A stretch of DNA of 64,000 nucleotides, taken from positions 73,302 through 137,301 of the forward strand of contig NZ_JBGGWE010000017.1 in NCBI RefSeq assembly GCF_041321095.1. The letters run 5' to 3'. Of the stretch, positions 40,736-51,060 are shown piece by piece; position 1 is the first letter of the stretch; every line of letters starts with the position of its first letter. Source of the stretch: Fibrella arboris (GTDB lineage: Bacteria > Bacteroidota > Bacteroidia > Cytophagales > Spirosomataceae). The notes under the pieces were generated by a model. That model made no database searches and had not been told where the DNA came from. It saw only the letters and a list, made by a program, of their open reading frames with translations. Both the position numbers and the translations under genes were made by a program.

Positions 40736-43700
40736 TTATCGTATCCGGGTCGCCTGAATTTGTACACAGGCACGTGGCGTGATCGTCACGGTTACCAGCG
40801 CTGCCGGCCGGCAGTCGGGTATGCCATCTACATGCGCCGGTGCCGGGCTTATGATGGCGTAGATGTATACGGTTTGCGCCGTAGTAGCCGCCAGTAGTGG
40901 GGCCAGCGCACCCGGCGATAACACGGCCTGGTTCGACGCGTTGGGCGCTACCGTACTGATTACCGTGCCACCCGCATACATAGCCGTTCCTGATTGTGGA
41001 GCGCTGAACTGCACAAACTGAACTTGCTGACCGGCTGCAAATCCGCCGCCGGTGATCGATACGGTGACCGCCGGTGCCTGATCGCCCGAGCAAACGGTAA
41101 GCGCCGAAGGGTTGATCAGAAAGACCGGGCAGGGGTCTGACGTTGGTCCTTCCACGACTACCTCGATAAAGTCAGAGCAGCCTGTTTTCAGATCTGTTGC
41201 CGTTACCCGGTACAGGCCTTCGTCCTGCACGACCGGGAACTGCTCCGTGCTGGTGAAGTTATTCGGACCTGTCCAGAAGAATGATACGTTACTACCATCA
41301 GCGGCAAGCGTCACCGAGCAGGTCGGACACAGCTTGGCGCCACCAATTGCATCGATGAAAGGCAACGACCGGTCGCCCTGTGTCACGGTGCCGGTAGCGG
41401 GAGATGACACGGCCGTACAACCATTGGGGAAGGTGACATAGGCTGTGTACTGACCCGCGATCGATACACTGATCGGATTGCTGCTGCTGGCGAAGCCAGC
41501 CGGACCAGTCCAGATGACAGGATAAGGTGACGGTGCCCCATTGACCCGCGCTGTCAGCGCCACAACTGTTGTGCTGCAGGTCAGTGTTTCGTTGTTGATC
41601 GAAACAGGGCCCACGCCCTTGTCTTCAGCAATGGTCACGCTGACCGGCTCACCAATACAGCCTTGTAACGCACCTGTCAGGGTATAAACGCCAGGGGCAC
41701 TCACAACCAGGCTATTGGCCGTAACGCTGGTAGGGGCCACCGGACTCTGCCAAACATACACGGCGCCAGCCGTCGGTGAACTGACAAAAAGCGTCGCCGA
41801 CTGTTTTGCGCAGGTTAGCGTGGCAGACGATACGTTGGCTATTCCATCAATGGTAATCGCCATAAATGGTGGCGTACTGGCTCCCTGCTTAACCTGGACA
41901 GTAGCCGAAGCCGCTGTACAGCCGTTCGGGAAAGTGACCGTGGCCGTGTAGTTGCCTACGATGCTGGTAAACAGTGGATTGGCGGTGCTGGTAAAGTTGT
42001 TCGGGCCCGTCCATAACACCGCGTAGGGAGAAACCGCCTGATTGACCAGTGCGGTCAGTGAAGCTACTGGGCTGGCGCAGGACACCTCAGCGTCAAACGC
42101 GGTAACCGATGCGGTCACTTTATCTTCGCTCACAACGGCTGGAACGGCATCGCCGGCGCAGCCATCCAGGGTGCTGGTCAGCGTGTAGACACCCGGCGAG
42201 CTAACGGCCAGGGTCAAGCTGGCCGTGCTAGTGCTACCCGGCGGACTCAACCAGATATATTCGGCGCGGGGCGTTGGGTTATTCGCTGCCAGCACAGCCG
42301 TTGGCTGGGCGCAGGTGAGTGTAACCGAGGCGGTATTGACCGAAACGACGGGCTTCGGAAGCACCGTTAATTTAGAGACCGACGACACACGGCATTGCGG
42401 ATCGGCCGGGGTCGGGTAAATAATGCCATACACGTAGTAGTTGATGGGAGCTCCCGAAGCATTAGCGGTCGGAATAGCCGGTGCTGTCAGTGAGGTAACA
42501 AATGTGGTGGGGTCACTTGGTGAATACGTACCCAGCACTTGGCCACCCACATACATAGCCGTTCCGCTTTGCGGGCTGCTGAAGTAAACAAACCGCAGGT
42601 CGTCGACCTGGGAAAAGCTTCCGCCAGTCATCGGGATGCTAGGAATCGTGCCGGCATCTGCACAAACCGACATCGCTTCGATTCCTGCCACAATCGACGG
42701 ACACGAATAAACCGAGAGGTCATAGTTGTAATTGTTTTCGCCGAAGCTACCGGTCGTCAGACTGATAACGGCATCTGAACCAATCAGGGTGGCATCGCTG
42801 TCGCGGGTCGAGCTGCCCACGGCCGTTCCCTGTGTCTGGGGCGAGATGTAATAATCAGTAGTGGTCGTAGCCAGGGCGGCTCGTCGGCCGTTGCGGCCTG
42901 GTCCACCCTGAGGCCTAGACGCGGCAAGAGCCAGGTTAGGCAGCTGCACCATGTCCATCCGAACCTGATAGCTCCGGTTGACCTGCATGCCGGTGGGAAC
43001 GTTGCTGTTGTTGAAAACGTACAAGCCGCCGTTGGCCGTTGTGGTGCTGGCTACCAACGTACCTGTGCCGCCGCCGCTCATATCGAACAGACGGAGAATA
43101 ATGCCATCGACACCCGGCTCGTAGGCATCCTGAATACCATCGCGGTTATCGTCGAACCAAACCCGGTTACCGATCTCGATAGGGGCTGGATCACAGAGGA
43201 TCTTACCATCCCCTAAACCGGATACCTTGCCGAACGTACCTGGCGAGTTAAAACCAAACAGCGCGTAGTTGCGGCGCAGGGTACCATCCAGGTTGCTCAT
43301 CACCCGCAAACCGCCCGACTGATACACGTCGGTGATTGGGTCGAAGGCCGACGTCATAATCTCGTTGCTACCCGGACGCAGCATCAGCGAACCATTGGCT
43401 ATTTCGTCGTGGCCAGGCTTGTTGGCCGCGTTAAAGTACCACTGATCATTGAAGTAGAACTCGCCACCGCCAGGACCCTGATTGTTGCCTACACCGGCTA
43501 CGGTATACGTACCTGTTGTCGGATTGTAGGGTGGAGACAGGGTCTGGCCTGAACCCGGAATACTGTTTGACCCTGCCGTGCGGCCACCCACCGATCCGTT
43601 TGATTCCAGCTGATAGACTGAATGATCGGCGGTTAATGAACTGGCGCGCAACAGATCACCACCCGTGAAGCCATTATAAACGCCCTGCCCGGCGGGATTG

Positions 43701-45169
43701 TAGTTCTGAACACCCGCGAGGTGACCGAACCGATCGAGCATCCCGATGATCATGTCGCCATTATCATCGAAGGCCAGGTCGGTCACCATTGGTTGTGGCC
43801 ACATAACAAACTGACCGGTGCTGTTACAACCCATCGGAAAATCATTATTCCAGGGAAGCCAGTAATCGAACAGGGCGCAGTTTTCAGTTAAATCGGCCGC
43901 CCCCCGCTTAAACGTTAACGGAAAGCTCAGGACCGTCTGGAAGGTAGCACCGGCACCCTGACGTGGATCAATGCGCATGATGATGGCTTTCAGGCCGGTT
44001 GTATCGGGTAGGGTAGCCGCCAGTGCAGCACTGGCCGAAGCGGCCCCCGTAATTTTCGATGGCTTATTCTCGCCCGAACATACACCCCCTACGTACACGT
44101 ACTTGCGATAGGAGTAAATAGCCCAGGGCCGGAAATCACCATTCGGACAGCCCGACTGGTCAATCGACCACGATTTCACGTCGGCCGGACCGGGTTTACG
44201 AGCGGGCGAGTCAATAAAAACGCCGTATAGTTTCCGGTCGAACATATTAACGGCATACAACGTCTTGCTGTCGTCGGAGAGGTCGATGCCACCCAGCCCG
44301 ATCTTACCCATTGTCGTCATGGGACCGGGGTCGGCACTTGGCTGCGTTTTATCGGGGTTCAGGCCCGAGTGCGGATCGGCCCCGGTCGGTACATTCAGGT
44401 CAGCCTGAAAATCGAAGAAAGGAGCCGAAGTAGCTGTTGCCAGGTCAGTGATATACACACCGCCTGTTCCGAGTGTACCCAGGCCCGCGTGGCGTTTAAT
44501 GGTAGCGCTGCTCAGGACCTTTTTCTCGGCCCGGAGGTAAGCCACGCCCCAAACGGCACCAAGATCGCTCCCCCCCGCCAGGTGGGTGGGCGGAAAGTTA
44601 GAGCCGCTGGCCAGACCCGTCGCGTTGATGGAAAAAGAAACCAGTACATCGGCCCTGGCGCTCTGGTTGCTGGGATCTACGGGGCCGTTCGAGTTAGACG
44701 TGGTTAGCGGGTCGCCATTGACAAAGCAGGGTATAACCACCTGTACATCACCGTTTTGGCAATATTCTGTCGGGTAGTTGATACCGCAGTCGACGCTGGC
44801 CGACGGGGCTGTAACGAACCGTAAATTGGTTTGGCTCGACGGGCCAACCGGCCCAAAGAAAAACCCTTCTTCAATCGTGGCAAATTCTATTCGTACCTTC
44901 GCTAAAGCGGGTATTTGGGCGGCGGTGAACGCGTATTTACCTGCTGCATCAGTGATGACACTGATAGGCGTATTACTGAAATTAACATACGCATTCACCG
45001 TCACTCCCGGAACGCCTGGTTCTGTTGGTAAGTTGATGGTTTGGGTGCCACTGGCGTCAAAGTCCCGGTATACGGTGCCACTGACCTGCGCGTAAGAAGC
45101 TGACAAAGACAGCGCGAACAAGATGCCCAGCAGAGGCCAAGTGCGTGTAATTGAATAGAAATGTTTCAT
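40736..45169 (-). CDS. Large secreted SdrD-B / Ig-like surface protein
   Basis: A 1477-residue protein with a signal peptide (ending near SASYAQ). An SdrD-B/Cna-B domain starts at once (VSGTVYRDFDASGTQ) and a second one is near residue 665 (IGNRVWFDDNRDGIQD). Between them is a propeller-like region with metric terms (GIDLSDDSKTLYAVNMFDRK). The C-terminal third has five Ig-like repeats (each WTGP or W..P and then a Gly/Tyr strand with FPNGC or LDGC), flanked by two related modules (FSSPQSGTAMYVGGQ and FSAPQSGTAMYAGGT). It ends CVQIQATRIR without a clear type IX domain. Probably an adhesin or matrix protein. Confidence 0.8.
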   Translation of the reverse strand: MKHFYSITRTWPLLGILFALSLSASYAQVSGTVYRDFDASGTQTINLPTEPGVPGVTVNAYVNFSNTPISVITDAAGKYAFTAAQIPALAKVRIEFATIEEGFFFGPVGPSSQTNLRFVTAPSASVDCGINYPTEYCQNGDVQVVIPCFVNGDPLTTSNSNGPVDPSNQSARADVLVSFSINATGLASGSNFPPTHLAGGSDLGAVWGVAYLRAEKKVLSSATIKRHAGLGTLGTGGVYITDLATATSAPFFDFQADLNVPTGADPHSGLNPDKTQPSADPGPMTTMGKIGLGGIDLSDDSKTLYAVNMFDRKLYGVFIDSPARKPGPADVKSWSIDQSGCPNGDFRPWAIYSYRKYVYVGGVCSGENKPSKITGAASASAALAATLPDTTGLKAIIMRIDPRQGAGATFQTVLSFPLTFKRGAADLTENCALFDYWLPWNNDFPMGCNSTGQFVMWPQPMVTDLAFDDNGDMIIGMLDRFGHLAGVQNYNPAGQGVYNGFTGGDLLRASSLTADHSVYQLESNGSVGGRTAGSNSIPGSGQTLSPPYNPTTGTYTVAGVGNNQGPGGGEFYFNDQWYFNAANKPGHDEIANGSLMLRPGSNEIMTSAFDPITDVYQSGGLRVMSNLDGTLRRNYALFGFNSPGTFGKVSGLGDGKILCDPAPIEIGNRVWFDDNRDGIQDAYEPGVDGIILRLFDMSGGGTGTLVASTTTANGGLYVFNNSNVPTGMQVNRSYQVRMDMVQLPNLALAASRPQGGPGRNGRRAALATTTTDYYISPQTQGTAVGSSTRDSDATLIGSDAVISLTTGSFGENNYNYDLSVYSCPSIVAGIEAMSVCADAGTIPSIPMTGGSFSQVDDLRFVYFSSPQSGTAMYVGGQVLGTYSPSDPTTFVTSLTAPAIPTANASGAPINYYVYGIIYPTPADPQCRVSSVSKLTVLPKPVVSVNTASVTLTCAQPTAVLAANNPTPRAEYIWLSPPGSTSTASLTLAVSSPGVYTLTSTLDGCAGDAVPAVVSEDKVTASVTAFDAEVSCASPVASLTALVNQAVSPYAVLWTGPNNFTSTANPLFTSIVGNYTATVTFPNGCTAASATVQVKQGASTPPFMAITIDGIANVSSATLTCAKQSATLFVSSPTAGAVYVWQSPVAPTSVTANSLVVSAPGVYTLTGALQGCIGEPVSVTIAEDKGVGPVSINNETLTCSTTVVALTARVNGAPSPYPVIWTGPAGFASSSNPISVSIAGQYTAYVTFPNGCTAVSSPATGTVTQGDRSLPFIDAIGGAKLCPTCSVTLAADGSNVSFFWTGPNNFTSTEQFPVVQDEGLYRVTATDLKTGCSDFIEVVVEGPTSDPCPVFLINPSALTVCSGDQAPAVTVSITGGGFAAGQQVQFVQFSAPQSGTAMYAGGTVISTVAPNASNQAVLSPGALAPLLAATTAQTVYIYAIISPAPAHVDGIPDCRPAALVTVTITPRACVQIQATRIR

Positions 45170-45392
45170 TAGTAGGCTGTTTCACTAAATGGATTGGCAT
45201 ATGGATAGATCACATTCAGAGTAGTAGCTAATAGAAAAATAACCCGAGCCTGAAATAGGCCGGTTTATGAATTAGATAGTCTTCTGTTTTTATGGGTAGG
45301 TATAACGTTCTGGTACGTGACAATTTTCTTGCCAGATCATTCACTGAGTGTTTTCCTGATTCACCATTCTGTATTTTTAGTAACTAATTGTT

Positions 45393-47900
45393 TTGATAGA
45401 CTCGCTATTTTCATACAATGTCGCGGAAGAGGTCACATTATTTGTCGACTTGGTGCTACCAGTGCCCGTTCCACGTCTTTTTACCTATAGAGTTAAGCGA
45501 GAAATGGCGGCCCTTATCAAAATTGGGGCCAGAGTTATCGTTCCCTTCGGAAAAAGTAGAGTAATTACTGCAGTGGTAGCCAGTTTGCACAACCATCCGC
45601 CGCAGAATTACCAGGCCAGGTATGTGCTCGAACTGCTCGATGAGTATCCCCTGATCACGGGTTATCAGCTACAGCTATTTAGCTGGATGGCAGAGTATTA
45701 CATGTGCTGCGTAGGCGAGGTGATGAACGTTGCCTTACCATCAGGACTGAAGATTACCAGCCAGTCGAAAGTGCAGTACAACCCCGATTTCGACCATCCA
45801 GACCTGCTTACTGAACAGGAAGTTGCTCTTTTAGACGAACTCCAGAAGCATCCTTCCCTGTCGTACGAAGAGTTGGGCCGGCTAGTGGGCGACGTTAACG
45901 TACCTCCCCTGATCAAGTCACTGGTGGGTAAGCGGGCGGTTATTGTCTTCGACGAAGTGAAAGAAAAGTACGTGCCCAAGATGGTGCGTAAGGTGCGTTT
46001 GCATCGACACTACGAGCAACCCGAACAACTGCTGGCCCTGTTGCAACGGCTGGATAAACTACCTAAGCAACAGGAAGTTGTGATGCGCTACCTGCGGCAT
46101 GTACCCATGCAGCGTAACCCCGACCTGAATGAGAAAGGCCTCGAAAAATCAATTCTGAATCAGGACGATGAGCTGTCGCAGTCATCGCTGGGTACGTTGT
46201 TGAAAAATGGTGTGTTCGAGTCGTTTGAGCTCATCCAGCCCCGCTTTGCCGAAACGTTTGCGCCGCAGAAAGAGATTGTGCTGACGGCCGCTCAGCGCAC
46301 TGCTTCAGACAGTATCATGGCCGAGTTTTCCCGGAAAAACATTGTGCTGTTTCATGGCATAACGGGCAGCGGAAAGACTGAAGTATACATCGATCTGATC
46401 CAGAAAGTGCTGGCGGGTGGGTCGCAGGTGATGTACCTGCTGCCCGAGATTGCCCTCACCACCCAGATCGTCGTGCGCCTGCAAAAAGTGTTCGGCGACA
46501 AGATGGGTATCTATCATTCAAAATTCTCGGATAACGAACGGGTCGAGGTCTGGAAAGGGGTGGTGTCCGGGCAGTTCCAGTTTGTCATCGGCGTCCGATC
46601 GGCGGTATTTCTGCCTTTCGATAACCTCGGCCTGATCATCGTCGATGAGGAACACGAAACGTCGTACAAACAACACGACCCGGCTCCGCGCTACCATGCC
46701 CGCGATGTGGCCATGATGATGGCGCACTGGCAACAGGCGAAGGTGCTGCTGGGGTCGGCTACACCCTCGATCGAGACGTACTACCAGGCCAAACAGGGGC
46801 GCTATGGACTGGTTGAGTTGTTTCAACGCTATGGCAACGCCAATCTGCCGTTTATTTCGCTGATCAACATCAAGCAGGAACGGAAGCAGAAAACGATGAA
46901 AAATGAGTTTTCGTCGGTTCTTTATAATGCCCTGGCCGATAACCTGGAGCGCGGTGAACAGAGCATTCTCTTTCAAAACCGACGCGGCTATTCGCCTTAT
47001 CTCCAGTGTGAAGATTGTGAGTGGACCAGCCAGTGCCTGAACTGCGCCGTTAGCCTGACCTATCACCAGCGGGCGGCCGAACTGCGCTGCCACTACTGTG
47101 GGCATAAAGAAGACGTACCCAGGGTGTGCCCAACCTGCGGCTCAACCAAAGTGCGGACGGTTGGCTACGGCACTGAAAAACTTGAAGACCAGCTACAGAT
47201 CCTGTTTCCGGCGGCCCGTATTCAACGGATGGACCTCGATACTACCCGGGCCAAAAACGCATACCAGCAGATCATCAGCGAATTTGAAGGCGGTAACGTC
47301 GACATTCTGGTCGGTACACAAATGATCACCAAAGGGTTGGATTTTGACAATGTGAGCCTGGTTGGGATTTTCGATGCCGACCGCATCATTCGTTTTCCCG
47401 AATTCAGAGCAACTGAACGGGCTTTTCAGATGATGACTCAGGTAAGTGGTCGCGCCGGTCGCCGGGCCGACCGGCAGGGACGGGTGCTGATTCAGACCAG
47501 CGACCCCACGCAGGTGGTGCTGCAAAAGATCATCGATAACGATTACCTCGGCCTCTACGACGAAGAGATCATGGAGCGGCGCGATTTCAATTACCCGCCT
47601 TTTTCGCGACTCATTAAACTAACGGTTCGCCATACCGATCAGCGCATCAGTAAAAAAGCGGCCGAAGTCCTACGGGCTGCATTGGCGGCTCAGCTTGGCG
47701 ATGAACGGGTGCTGGGGCCGGAAGAACCGCTGGTTGAGCGCATCAGGAACCAGTTCCTTTTTGATATTCTGATCAAACTGGAACGCGAAAAGATCAATTT
47801 CAAAGCCGTGAAAGCCTTCATCCAGCGTTGCATCACCGACATCCTGACCGACAAAGGCCTGCGCGCCGTCAGTATAGTGATCGACGTTGATTGTTTGTAG
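45393..47900 (+). CDS. priA: Primosomal replication-restart helicase PriA (primosomal protein N')
   Basis: An 835-residue superfamily 2 helicase for restarting stalled replication forks. The N-terminal 3'-DNA-binding domain is VDLVLPVPVPRLFTYRV. Helicase motifs: FHGITGSGKTEVYIDL (Walker A), IIVDEEHETSYKQ (Walker B), LGSATPS, and QMITKGLDFDNV with QVSGRAGRR. Two zinc-binding groups are CEDCEWTSQCLNC and CHYCG with CPTCG. The start codon seems to be TTG at 45393, since family similarity begins close to it and no in-frame ATG precedes it. It is divergent from the large surface-protein gene. Confidence 0.95.
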   Translation: MIDSLFSYNVAEEVTLFVDLVLPVPVPRLFTYRVKREMAALIKIGARVIVPFGKSRVITAVVASLHNHPPQNYQARYVLELLDEYPLITGYQLQLFSWMAEYYMCCVGEVMNVALPSGLKITSQSKVQYNPDFDHPDLLTEQEVALLDELQKHPSLSYEELGRLVGDVNVPPLIKSLVGKRAVIVFDEVKEKYVPKMVRKVRLHRHYEQPEQLLALLQRLDKLPKQQEVVMRYLRHVPMQRNPDLNEKGLEKSILNQDDELSQSSLGTLLKNGVFESFELIQPRFAETFAPQKEIVLTAAQRTASDSIMAEFSRKNIVLFHGITGSGKTEVYIDLIQKVLAGGSQVMYLLPEIALTTQIVVRLQKVFGDKMGIYHSKFSDNERVEVWKGVVSGQFQFVIGVRSAVFLPFDNLGLIIVDEEHETSYKQHDPAPRYHARDVAMMMAHWQQAKVLLGSATPSIETYYQAKQGRYGLVELFQRYGNANLPFISLINIKQERKQKTMKNEFSSVLYNALADNLERGEQSILFQNRRGYSPYLQCEDCEWTSQCLNCAVSLTYHQRAAELRCHYCGHKEDVPRVCPTCGSTKVRTVGYGTEKLEDQLQILFPAARIQRMDLDTTRAKNAYQQIISEFEGGNVDILVGTQMITKGLDFDNVSLVGIFDADRIIRFPEFRATERAFQMMTQVSGRAGRRADRQGRVLIQTSDPTQVVLQKIIDNDYLGLYDEEIMERRDFNYPPFSRLIKLTVRHTDQRISKKAAEVLRAALAAQLGDERVLGPEEPLVERIRNQFLFDILIKLEREKINFKAVKAFIQRCITDILTDKGLRAVSIVIDVDCL

Positions 47901-47903
47901 CGG

Positions 47904-48090
47904 TTACCGCAACATGGCCTTGCTCTGCCGGTCAATATCGGCGGCTTTCCTTTTGGCTTCATCAAGCGGCAGGCCGGGCTTCATACCGGGGCGTTTATGA
48001 CCGAGGGCGGTCAGCCAGGCGTCTTTCATGATGAGGTGCTTTTCCGACGTAAGTTTCAGCAGCTGAGGGGCGCCGGGTACGTTCGCCAGG
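47904..48090 (-). pseudogene. C-terminal fragment of an unrecognised gene
   Basis: From a stop at 47904-47906 the minus strand is open to the breakpoint at about 48091. It encodes about 62 residues, such as LTSEKHLIMKDAWLTALGHK, then PGMKPGLPLDEAKRKAADID, ending RQSKAMLR. The composition and codon use look like real protein but I do not recognise the family. The upstream part has been replaced by inverted DUF4965 sequence exactly at 48091, so this is a truncated remnant. Tail to tail with priA, 3 bases apart. Confidence 0.55.
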
Positions 48091-48367
48091 GCAGAAACCC
48101 TACGGTCTTCCGTTGGATAGCCGCAGGACCTACACCAAGTCGGACTGGATCATCTGGACGGCTACTATGGCTGAGTCCGACAAAGATTTCCGGGCCTTCG
48201 TGGCGTTCGTCTGGAAGTATGCCAACGAAACGCCCTCGCGTGTGCCGCTATCGGACTGGTACGAGACGACCAATGCCAAACAGGTTGGTTTCCAGGCCCG
48301 GTCGGTGGTGGGCGGGTACGTCATTAAACTGCTGGAAGACCACCTGATGCAGCAAAAGAAGAAGTAA
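48091..48367 (+). pseudogene. C-terminal fragment of a DUF4965-family gene (inverted copy)
   Basis: The plus strand encodes about 90 residues (PYGLPLDSRRTYTKSDWIIW, then ATMAESDKDFRAFVAFVWKY, and ending HLMQQKKK) that match the last 90 residues of the neighbouring DUF4965 gene on the other strand. The first 170 bases are almost identical to it, while the last 90 differ clearly. It has no 5' part and no start. Position 48091 pairs exactly with 48757 of the intact gene. Confidence 0.85.
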
Positions 48368-48370
48368 AAA

Positions 48371-48465
48371 GGGGTAAACACAGCGCCAGGGAGAATATAG
48401 ACTTAACGGGTCGACATACCAACCGACAGTTGAGCTTATGGGCTCCCTGACGCTGTGTTTACCCC
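48371..48465. repeat. Hairpin between the two inverted DUF4965 tails
   Basis: 23-base arms (48371-48393 and 48443-48465), one mismatch, 49-base loop. The arm is GGGGTAAACACAGCGCCAGG. Located after the fragment stop and before the intact gene's stop, as expected of a shared terminator of convergent genes. Confidence 0.85.
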
Positions 48466-48486
48466 GCTCTTTATAGTACGAGCGCC

Positions 48487-50985
48487 CTATTTCTGCGAAG
48501 TGAGTCTGCTCTCCAGCATCTTGATATAATAGCCGCCAATGACGGAACGAGCCTGGAAACCAACCTGTTTGGCGTCGGTGGTTTCGTGCCAGTCCGATAG
48601 CGGCACACGCGAGGGCGTTTCGTTGGCATACTTCCAGACGGGCGCCACGAAGGCCCGGAAATCTTTGTCGGACTCAGCCATAGTAGCTGTCCAGATGATC
48701 CAGTCCGACTTGGTGTAGGTCTTGCGGCTATCCAACGGAAGACCGTAGGGTTTCTGCTTCGTTAAATAATAGGCAACTTCGCGTTGCCTTACCGTTTTGG
48801 GGAAGATGTTCATCGCCAGCAGTTTATCCCAAACCAGGTTGTATTTCTGGCTCCATGTATCGGCATCGTTCTCAAATGTCAGGTCAGAGTGCGGTCTGGC
48901 ACCAACGGTATGGTCGGCAGCCAGCTTTTGCCAGCTCACAGCCATGTCGCGGGCGATCTTCAGGTACGTTGCCGCCTTTTTGGCGTCACCTAACTTGCCT
49001 GCCATCTGCCCATAAGCCGCGATGCCCAGAATGGCCTTGACCGACAGGTTGGCATTGCGGGCCAGATGACCGGCAAAATCATCGGTACAGAGCTGGTTAA
49101 CAGGATCGAACCCGTCTTTGCGTAGGTAGTCGACCCAGATAGTCAGGGTTTTCCAATGTTGCCGGGCATACTTGGCGTTGCCTTCTGCTTTTGTGATAGC
49201 CCCCGCCAGTAACAGCATATTGCCACATTCTTCGACCGGCATATCTTCGCCGTAGGTCTGCCCGTTGGCAATTGGGTACGTCCCTACATCGTGTGCCGCG
49301 AATGGTTTTTTCCACCGCCCGCTTTCCGAATACTGAAAGATTGGCTCCATCATACCTTTTAACAGGGTCGGGTTGTAGAGCAGGAACAACGGCGCTGACG
49401 GGTATGTGATATCTACCGTGCCGATGGAGCCGTTGGAAAAATTCTCTTTCGAGAAGAACAGCACTTCGCCTTTCGGCCCGGCTACCAGTTTATGGGCGGC
49501 AATAGCCTGCCGGTAGGCCAGCGCACAAAGGTCAGCGTATTGTTTGCCACCCGCCTGTTGAGCGTCGCTGTACAATCTGGTATCGAAGGCGGTGCTCTTC
49601 CGGCGCAAGCGGGCGTAGTCTTTTTCGGCCGTTTGCAGGAGGGTAGGCATTGTCATTTTTTCGGCACGCCGCCACCACGGACGCAGGCTTTTGCCGAAAT
49701 ACTGCACCGAATACAGATCATCGTAGCCCAGCATGATGTGTTTCTGTACCGGCGACGTACCGACCGGCCCCATCGGGATATCGACTGCCAGCCCGAACCC
49801 TCTGGCAGCGCCAAGCGAAGCTTTTCCCGGCGGCACAGTGCCCAGACTAACAAACCGTCTTTTCAGGTCAGCCAGCGAACCGGCCGTTAACTGCGCCTTC
49901 ATTTGTTGTGGCACGGCCAGATACGCGTACCCCCAGTCGATGCGCACGTTGTCGCCTCTGCGGCCCAGGACGGGTTGCTGCTGTGTCCCGATGTTCAGCC
50001 AGTTCAGGCCCGGCGTGCTACCCACATCCACGACTACATCCTGCTCCGCATTATTCGTGGCCAGCGTACCAGCCATCGCCACATAAATCTCTACAGTGTG
50101 CGGTTTACCATCGACCGATCTAGCGCTGAAAGTCAGGTACGTTACCGGGCGGGCAACCACATCCAGCTCGTCGAGCAGCAGCGGCGACAGAAAATTGACT
50201 GTCAGGGTTATCGGACCAGCTTTGAACGCGTATTCAGTCTGCGTAGCCGATACGTTCACGCCCGTCTGCGTGGCGGGCTTCATGGCGGCAGTCACCACCG
50301 GGTTCACAATGCCGACATCGATGAACGAACCACCGTAGGGGCTGGTACAATGAACGGCCAGCACATTTTTGCCCGGCCGCAGTGCTTTTTGTCCCATGGC
50401 CGACAGCGGCAGGTAGATGTATTCATTAACGTATTTCGCTTTGGTCTGAATACGGATGCCATTCAGGTAAATCGCCACCTCATCGTCGTGATAAAGCGAA
50501 AGCATGAGTTTGCTCGGGTCCGTTTTGCCGTCGTAGATAAACTCTCGCCGGAAATAAATGCCATCCTTGTGCGTGTCGCGGTTTCGCCAAACCGTTTTAG
50601 CGTCGGGTGTGTCTCCGAATGGGCCGGGGCCGGTCAGCCAGCCTGTTGTGTCAAAATCCGGTTCATTCCACTTGGAGCCGGGTTGCGTAAATGTGTATCT
50701 TGTGGGGTATGCCTTCGACTCTCCGTTGGGTAAAACGGGCTGGTAGACGGTCGGCGTGGCCCCTAGAAACTGATAAGCTTGCCCATCGACCCGCACAAGG
50801 CCTTCCAATGACTGCGGTTTGCCGGTCCAGTGGCAGGTGGGCGAGTCTGTAAGTCTGTCCGTCATGCTCCATACGCTGAAATAAGGATCGTGCGTGATGA
50901 GCGGGTAGGCGGGTGGCCGCAGCGTTTGGGCATAGCCGTAGTTCGTTAAGAAAACTGCGGACAGCAGTACTGACTTGAGAAACAT
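48487..50985 (-). CDS. Secreted DUF4964/DUF5127/DUF4965/DUF1793 (glutaminase A-like) protein
   Basis: An 832-residue exported protein with signal peptide (ending near YGYAQ). The N-terminus TLRPPAYPLITHDPYFSVWS is the DUF4964 signature. A beta-sandwich insert (GKWNEPDFDTTGW-like region, about 100-230) resembles a GH2-type binding domain. DUF5127 follows (about 240-420), then a helical catalytic-like half with LGYDDLYSVQYFGKSLRPWW, DVGTYPIANGQTYGEDMPVE and LWTATMAESDKD-like end (DWIIWTATMAESDKDF). The family includes fungal glutaminase GtaA, but the Bacteroidota members are often linked to glycans and their substrate is unknown. It follows the GH127-like gene in the same direction, 75 bases away. 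Confidence 0.85.
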   Translation of the reverse strand: MFLKSVLLSAVFLTNYGYAQTLRPPAYPLITHDPYFSVWSMTDRLTDSPTCHWTGKPQSLEGLVRVDGQAYQFLGATPTVYQPVLPNGESKAYPTRYTFTQPGSKWNEPDFDTTGWLTGPGPFGDTPDAKTVWRNRDTHKDGIYFRREFIYDGKTDPSKLMLSLYHDDEVAIYLNGIRIQTKAKYVNEYIYLPLSAMGQKALRPGKNVLAVHCTSPYGGSFIDVGIVNPVVTAAMKPATQTGVNVSATQTEYAFKAGPITLTVNFLSPLLLDELDVVARPVTYLTFSARSVDGKPHTVEIYVAMAGTLATNNAEQDVVVDVGSTPGLNWLNIGTQQQPVLGRRGDNVRIDWGYAYLAVPQQMKAQLTAGSLADLKRRFVSLGTVPPGKASLGAARGFGLAVDIPMGPVGTSPVQKHIMLGYDDLYSVQYFGKSLRPWWRRAEKMTMPTLLQTAEKDYARLRRKSTAFDTRLYSDAQQAGGKQYADLCALAYRQAIAAHKLVAGPKGEVLFFSKENFSNGSIGTVDITYPSAPLFLLYNPTLLKGMMEPIFQYSESGRWKKPFAAHDVGTYPIANGQTYGEDMPVEECGNMLLLAGAITKAEGNAKYARQHWKTLTIWVDYLRKDGFDPVNQLCTDDFAGHLARNANLSVKAILGIAAYGQMAGKLGDAKKAATYLKIARDMAVSWQKLAADHTVGARPHSDLTFENDADTWSQKYNLVWDKLLAMNIFPKTVRQREVAYYLTKQKPYGLPLDSRKTYTKSDWIIWTATMAESDKDFRAFVAPVWKYANETPSRVPLSDWHETTDAKQVGFQARSVIGGYYIKMLESRLTSQK

Positions 50986-51060
50986 TTAAACGTTGATCTT
51001 ATTAAGGATAAATTATAACTAAAAACGGACCATGTGCGCGAATACGTTGAACATCTTTAT

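Noticed and set aside
39624..41093. A 489-residue frame covering the YpdA-like gene and beyond
   Set aside because: The extra N-terminal part overlaps a terminator and the tail of the 1477-residue gene and has no family character. The start at 40640 matches the FAD motif.
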